A DNA stretch of 64,000 bases, taken from Panaeolus papilionaceus (lineage: Eukaryota > Basidiomycota > Agaricomycetes > Agaricales). The stretch spans positions 434,001-498,000 of the forward strand of contig JADNRZ010000007.1 of NCBI GenBank assembly GCA_015501605.1, read 5' to 3'. The translations under genes were made by a program, and so were the position numbers. Each line of letters opens with the position of its first letter. Positions within the stretch are counted from its first letter, which is position 1. The notes below the pieces were generated by a model, which was not told where the DNA came from, did no database searches, and saw only the letters and a program-made list of their open reading frames with translations. Positions 59,080 to 64,000 of the stretch are shown piece after piece.

Positions 59080-60867
59080 ATGGCTTTTTCAACTAGGTAC
59101 TTGTGGTGGAATCATGTATAATCAATCCCTGTGTCTAACAGCATCGATATAGTACCTCAGCTTTCGGAATGAAGCCAGCAGGAACCTCAATATTTGGGAC
59201 TGCTCAACCTCAGCAGCCTGCTGCGCCTGGGTTTAATTTATCTTCTGCGCCCCCCCTGGGTCAGACACAACCTCAGCAAACTTCCAATCTGTTCTCTGGC
59301 TTTGGTCAACAAAATAATCAGCAGAATCAACAGGCCCAACCGACATCTCTATTTGGCGGGCAACAGCAGCAGCAACCCCAGCAGCAACAACAACAGCAGC
59401 AGCAGCCAGGTAGTCTTTTTGGAGGCGGGTCTATTTTTGGCAATAACGCGAATACCAACAACACCAACACAAATCAGCAACCTCAACAAGGCGCCTTTGG
59501 CTCAGGTTTGTTCGGGAATACAGCCCAACCACAGCAGCAGCAACAACAACAACAACAACAACAACAACAGCAACAGCCGAGTATATTCGGGGGTGCCCAG
59601 CCCTTACAAGCGCAGGCGACCCAGCCTGCGAATGCATTTGGATCCACCACGGGAAATACTGGAGGTTCTTTTGGTAGTTTCGGAGGTTCTCTGTTCAAGC
59701 CACAGCAAACTCAACAAATGTGAGTTTACTTTCTTTTCAAGTTTGATTTTACAAGGCTGACGAGCATGGGATTAGCGGCAGCAGGTAAACTCTTAGATAA
59801 CACCATTGTAACCATCCACTCACACACACTACCCAGTATTTTTGGGGGAGGTCAAAGTAACACCTTTGGTGCTCCCACAAACCAGCAACCATCATTCAAT
59901 GCATCACAACAACCCGCAGGCCCTCCTCCTTTCACGAAATCTACCAAATTTAACGACCTGCCTGACGACATGAAGAAGATTTTAGAAACCATTGAGTAAG
60001 GTTTCGCCATCGATGATATATATACGTCGAGACTAAGCGAACTGCTCTTAGTACGCATATTCAAGGACGTGTGCAAATCTGCAAGGATCTGCAGCAACGT
60101 AAACTGGGCGACGAGCCTACCAAAGGTCATGAGGCCATCAAGGCCCTACACACGGTAAAACTCATTTCGCTACAGATAGATCACATTGCTGTTATTAACC
60201 ATTGAAATCAGGACCTTGTGAACACAGCAACGACCATTCGAAACGACCTACATGTCACCCAGGACCTCAAAACGAAGGTGGATCAAGCCGTGGAGGATAC
60301 GATTGTTGCGACGCGCATCATCGATGGTTTCAGAAATCCACAAAGCGGAAATACATACCTGAAAGATCATGCTGCTTTCCCGTTGGAGTAGGTCAAATGA
60401 CTAGCTTATTCGGATAATACTGACGCCTCGCCAGGTACTTTACGCGAGTATCCGACCAGCTAAGAGAACGACTGGAATGGTACAAGACAACGATCGAGGT
60501 TGGTCTCATCATTTCTACTATCAAGTAATGACGACTGAAGTTGTTCAACAGCAAATCGAAAGGAAGCTAGCGTCCGCATCATCCTCGGCGCCTTCTCCCC
60601 AGAGTGAGCCTCATTGTTGTGATTATTCTTGAATGATTTTCAAGCCTATTTTTAGGCATTTCTTCGACGTTGCAAGCACAGCACGCAAGCTTTTTGGCCT
60701 TGGCGAGTAAAACAGCAGCAGTGGACGCGGAGTTGCAAAAGATCAAGGCACTTTTCAGTCAACTCTGGCGGGCGAAGACAGGAAGTGTCAGAGACCCGTT
60801 CAATGATAACATGAAATCGACCGAATCTGCAGCTGACTTTGGGTTTGGTAGCTTGACTGTTAGATAA
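59080..60867 (+). CDS. NUP49: FG-repeat nucleoporin of the Nup49/Nup58 type
   Basis: A short first exon (59080-59096, MAFST) joins exon 2 (59153-59719) to read MAFSTSTSAFGMKPAGTSIF. The N-terminal ~220 residues are Gln/Gly/Asn-rich with SIFG, SLFGG, GLFG and GSLF repeats, the mesh of the pore channel. The C-terminal half is alpha-helical: FNDLPDDMKKILETIE, DLHVTQDLKTKVDQAVEDT, YFTRVSDQLRERLEWYKTTI, STLQAQHASFLALASKTAAV and LFSQLWRAKTGSVRDPFNDN. This layout matches Nup49 of yeast and Nup58 of animals, which form a coiled-coil trimer with Nsp1/Nup62 and Nup57/Nup54 in the central channel. A polyglutamine run lies near 59532-59576. The join around 59720-59835 is less certain than the others. Confidence 0.85.
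59532..59576 (+). repeat. CAG/CAA repeat coding polyglutamine
   Basis: A mixed CAG/CAA trinucleotide tract codes about 15 glutamines in the FG region of the nucleoporin gene. A second, shorter Gln tract lies near 59363-59406. Mixed codons limit slippage compared with a pure CAG run. Confidence 0.85.
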
Positions 60868-61340
60868 CGTAGTGTGTGTTTATGTATTGTAATAACTCCC
60901 GACAACCATGCAGCCCGGTGGTTTCATCCCTGAAGCTATGCACGATTACTTGGTGTCGACATTCTGCACACTCGGTGCTGGTAAATCTCCAAGAAAACCC
61001 AAGATGAAATCTGGATGACGATTCCGCGGGGGAGACGAAATGATACCTTTTTGGATCCGTGGTCGCTAGCTGCCACTGGTGATCCATGTCAACTTCATGT
61101 TGGTCGTGAAATGAGATGGGAATGAGTTGTAAAAGGCCACACCTGCCAAGATAAATATCAACCCCGTTGATTACTGTAAATAGTTGAAACAGCCACTGAA
61201 TGATTGGAAGTCCGTTTGACATCCGAATGAGGGTTTATAATCGCTAGCACCCGAGGTAGGTGGACCAGAAAATCCCTTGCGATCTACCCTTTCTTCGCAC
61301 TCACGTATATTCACTTCCCTCAGTCCCTCAACGAGACATT
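60868..61340. other. Intergenic region, 3' UTR and promoter
   Basis: This ~470 bp region lies between two rightward genes. The 120-codon minus-strand frame here has no splice or family support. A CT/CA-rich stretch just before 61341 looks like a leader. Confidence 0.5.
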
Positions 61341-62781
61341 ATGGCGTACCAACAATCCGCTGGCTATGCACAGCAACAACCCCAACCCCAACAACAGCAG
61401 GCCGATGTCGTTTCAGGCGATCAATACAGATATGCACTCACGAACTTTGTGCGTCGATCCTCTTCGCTAAAATCGGGCTCGGGCAGAAGCTAATTGACAT
61501 GCCCTTTTATTATCCTTTTTCTCCGTTCATTCATAAATCTATCGAACATTTTTACGATCTCAACCACAGAGAATTGCACATGAAAAAGTAGAGCAACAAA
61601 GGAAGCAGCTGGAAGAACAGGAGAGACAGGTTGCCCAACTCCGTGCCCGTATCGCTTTATTGGAAGGAGGCGTCAACCCTTTGATTTCGGGCGGTCATGG
61701 TGGAAATACCGTCGATGACTTTTCGATAAAGGTGAATGTCGAGCGCTTATGGATTTGCTTTGTACTTGGCGATTCGCGAATGGACTCATTTACTCATCCT
61801 CCTTTTCATAGAATTCTGCGTCTCAGCTCGATAAACTCATTAATCGATGGGCGGCAGATGTGATTAGAGCACCTCCAGTACCGTTACAAGAACTTGGTGC
61901 TGCGCTTCTTAACGACATCGTCAGCGGCTTGGAGGTAACACAAGTTGAGGCGACATCTATGCAAGTCCAGAGCTACCTACGACACGCAATGGCAGAAACC
62001 ATTTCAGAAGGCATCATAAATTGCCTCATCGTCACGAACTCAACAGAAGCCAACATCCAGCTGACACGCATACATGAACATATCTTTGCCCGTAAGTTTC
62101 TACCCGTCTCCTTTACCTTACCAACGGTTCCCATTTATATCTCGTATCACTCAATTCATTTCATTTATACAGGCGATGCCATTGTGGCAAGTGTGTGGCG
62201 TAGGCAAACCTTCTCAGCTGCTGTCGAGTCGTGCACGCCAGACATGTCGTTAAGCATCCTTTATGAACAGGTACCACAGCTTATGAAAGTCCTAAATGGA
62301 AAAATCCCGGCTTCAGGGGGAGTGTCCATTCTGGAATCTGCCTACGCGTTTTCGCGAATGCTGCACGGATCAGGAGCAAGCGATGCTTTCTATCGCGCAT
62401 TTGTTCCCGAGCTTGGAAGTGCGCTGTATCCACGGCAAATTGAACTCGTCAAAAGATGCTTGAAGAGTGAGAGAGGAGAAATGGACAGAGTGGGTGCCAC
62501 AATTTTCCCGGGCCTCGTCAAGGTGTCGAGAGCAACCACGGCTCCAGGCATGGAAGAAACAGTCCAGGTGAGCAGTCTACTTGGCAGTAGACATGTGAGC
62601 TTCGTCTGACGACACCTTTAATTAGACTGTTGTTCGCAGAGCGCAAGTCATCTGTGAATGTGCCATGGGTGGTTCCTGTGTGCCAGGCATGTCATTCGAA
62701 CCACAGGCAGCCATGCCCCAAGTGATGATGAGCGGAATGCCTGGCCCGATGCCCCTTCCCCAAACAGGAGGATTCTTCTGA
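61341..62781 (+). CDS. Conserved-looking coiled-coil protein of unknown function
   Basis: Five exons (61341-61448, 61570-61731, 61812-62091, 62173-62567, 62626-62781) join perfectly to give 366 residues. After a Gln-rich start (MAYQQSAGYAQQQPQPQQQQ) comes a short coiled coil (EKVEQQRKQLEEQERQVAQL). A compact, all-helical, low-Ser domain follows: SASQLDKLINRWAADVIRAP, ETISEGIINCLIVTNSTEAN, EHIFARDAIVASVWRRQTFS, SILYEQVPQLMKVL, YAFSRMLHGS, YRAFVPELGSALYPRQIELV and GEMDRVGATIFPGLVKVSR. A VVRRAQVICECA helix and a Met/Pro-rich tail end it. The dense conserved-looking helices suggest a universally retained basidiomycete protein, but I cannot assign a family. The absence of a signal peptide points to the cytosol or nucleus. 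Confidence 0.7.
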
Positions 62782-62910
62782 GCATTTTGTGACCCTTACG
62801 ACACGGATTAATGTCGATTCTTGCGGATTTGTATGGTTTTTTTATCTGGTGCTGCCTTCTGTTTTATATCTAGTGTCTATTCCTCTCCCCATACCAACTG
62901 TACATGGATT
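62782..62910. other. Short convergent intergenic region
   Basis: Only 129 bp separate the stop codons of the unknown coiled-coil gene and MIC60. The two 3' UTRs must be very short or overlap. Confidence 0.6.
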
Positions 62911-64000
62911 CTATACAACGAGTAGTGACGCCAGAGTTGCCTGGGTTTGTACAGCCTGATATTGTATCGCAAAATTAGTGTCTGCTGCTTTATTTTAAAT
63001 TATTTCATTGTGGACTTACCTCCAACGCTTGTTGAACCTCCAATCGCTTTCTGGCGCAATCTAACCAGTCACGGAGCAAACTCTTTGCAGGTCCCTTGAG
63101 CTGGTTGAGCTCCCGAGTGGCACTATCGAGGTCCTTTTCGTTGAGGTAGTATTCGGCACGCGCAAGAACGCTCAGAACATCATTGCCCGGAACAAGGCCT
63201 TGACGCTTGAATCGCAAGCCTGACAACGCCCTGCTGGCAAGATAGGAGAGAACGCCAGCGTTTTCATCTGGCACGAGCGCCACTTGAGAAACCTTGGGTG
63301 CAACCTCATTCACGAACCATGTGGCAAGGTCGGCGAATGGCTCCACACCGACATCGGGAACGTCACTCTCTTCTAGCGAATCGAGGACGACAGAAGCGAG
63401 TGGATCTTCGCGAGCGGCAGTAACGTGACGGAGTTTTCGAAGTTCATCACGGAAAGGTTGGCGCTTGTTGGATGAGAGCGCAACTCCATCAACGGCACGA
63501 ATGGCGGTCCACAGTGTGTGGATGCGAATGTTCTCGTCGAGGTAGGCCGAGTTGTCCAAAGCGATACGCTCAAGACGTTTGAGGTTTGCGGACAGCTCAT
63601 CAAGCTTGGCCAAGCGGCCACCACGCTCCTCCTCAACCCGAACCTTGATTTCACGTATCCATCGGCGCTGCAGCTCAATGCCTTGAGCAACAACCTCCTC
63701 CTTTAATCTATCCAGACGTTTTTAATAATGTAACACGAGAGTAAAAGGTATATCGGCACACCTCTCATTGATAAGCGCGGTTTGGACCTGAAGTTCATGA
63801 TTCAGTTTTTCCCGGTAAGCCCCAATCAAGTTGTTTCGCTCCTGCTCGAAAAGTTTGCGATAGCCATCCTCTTGCTGATCCAACTTGTCCTGGGCTTCCA
63901 TCTCCAACTCCAAAAGCTTGAGGGTGTATTCACGTGTCTGTTCGTCCATCTTCGCCTCCAAAGCGGTACGTTCCTGATCCCTCACGGCTTCGATTCGGTC
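62911..64000 (-). CDS. MIC60: MIC60/mitofilin, 5' part outside the window
   Basis: This is the C-terminal ~320 residues of the inner-membrane organiser Mic60. From the window edge inward there is a long coiled coil (EAKMDEQTREYTLKLLELEM, KLFEQERNNLIGAYREKLNH). The mitofilin signature region follows: RWIREIKVRVEEERGGRLAK, LERIALDNSAYLDENIRIHT, LWTAIRAVDG, FRDELRKLRHV, LASRALSGLRFKRQGLVPGN and AEYYLNEKDLDSATRELNQL. The last exon is small. A GTAAGT donor follows ...RLEVQQALE and splices to AVQTQATLASLLVV, the expected Mic60 end, with the stop at 62911. Mic60 builds crista junctions in the MICOS complex and contacts outer-membrane partners. The N-terminal presequence and transmembrane segment lie to the right of the window. 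Confidence 0.92.

Noticed and set aside
1..64000. tRNA genes, rRNA, CRISPR arrays, LTR or DNA transposons
   Set aside because: No cloverleaf with A and B boxes, no spaced repeats, no paired long terminal repeats and no reverse transcriptase or transposase motifs were found by reading. A covariance-model and repeat-library search would be needed to exclude degenerate copies.

Overview
The window is a piece of a fungal nuclear genome, most likely from a mushroom-forming basidiomycete (Agaricomycetes). The evidence is the gene architecture: nearly every gene is broken by many 45-75 nt introns with GTRNGT donors, CTAAC/CTGAC-type branch points and YAG acceptors. The gene content agrees: a DUF6593-type protein, LRR-type F-box proteins and long Ser/Pro-rich proteins of the sort seen in basidiomycetes. 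No bacterial operons, CRISPR arrays, tRNAs, rRNAs or intact transposons were recognised. All CDS coordinates below span introns. Exon borders are given where reading frame and splice signals agree.

Layout. 0.9-10.9 kb: a DUF6593-like gene (+), a very long gene for a triple-repeat paladin/PTP-like phosphatase (-), and an arabinokinase-type glycosyltransferase without the kinase half (+). 11.3-22 kb: a vacuolar amino acid transporter of the AVT3/4 type (+), an F-box gene (-), an unknown gene (+), and a peroxiredoxin-like protein with long disordered ends (-). 22.8-32.3 kb: a disordered unknown protein (+), a secreted thaumatin-like protein (+), eIF6 (-) and NDUFAF7 (+) back to back, FRA10AC1 (-) ending 54 bp from NDUFAF7, and a second F-box gene (+) that shares intron positions and one exon length with the first. 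35.7-38.8 kb: a 982-residue Ser/Pro-rich protein. 38.8-49.1 kb: about 10 kb with almost no recognisable gene, rich in low-complexity tracts. 49.1-64 kb: a small unknown gene (+), CTF8 (-), the autophagic lipase ATG15 (-), neutral trehalase (-), an Nsp1-complex FG nucleoporin of the Nup49/Nup58 type (+), a conserved unknown protein (+), and MIC60 (-), cut by the window's right edge.

There is no obvious gene cluster with one shared task. Most genes are housekeeping: ribosome biogenesis, complex I assembly, cristae organisation, nuclear pore, cohesion, autophagy, trehalose use and vacuolar amino acid export. They are often packed as divergent pairs with short shared promoters or as convergent pairs. 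Points most worth a second look are the triple CX5R phosphatase, the kinase-less arabinokinase-like protein, the paired F-box genes (one with an apparent frameshift in a G-run), a GC-AG intron in the trehalase gene, the peroxiredoxin with large disordered arms, and the conserved unknown gene at 61.3-62.8 kb.
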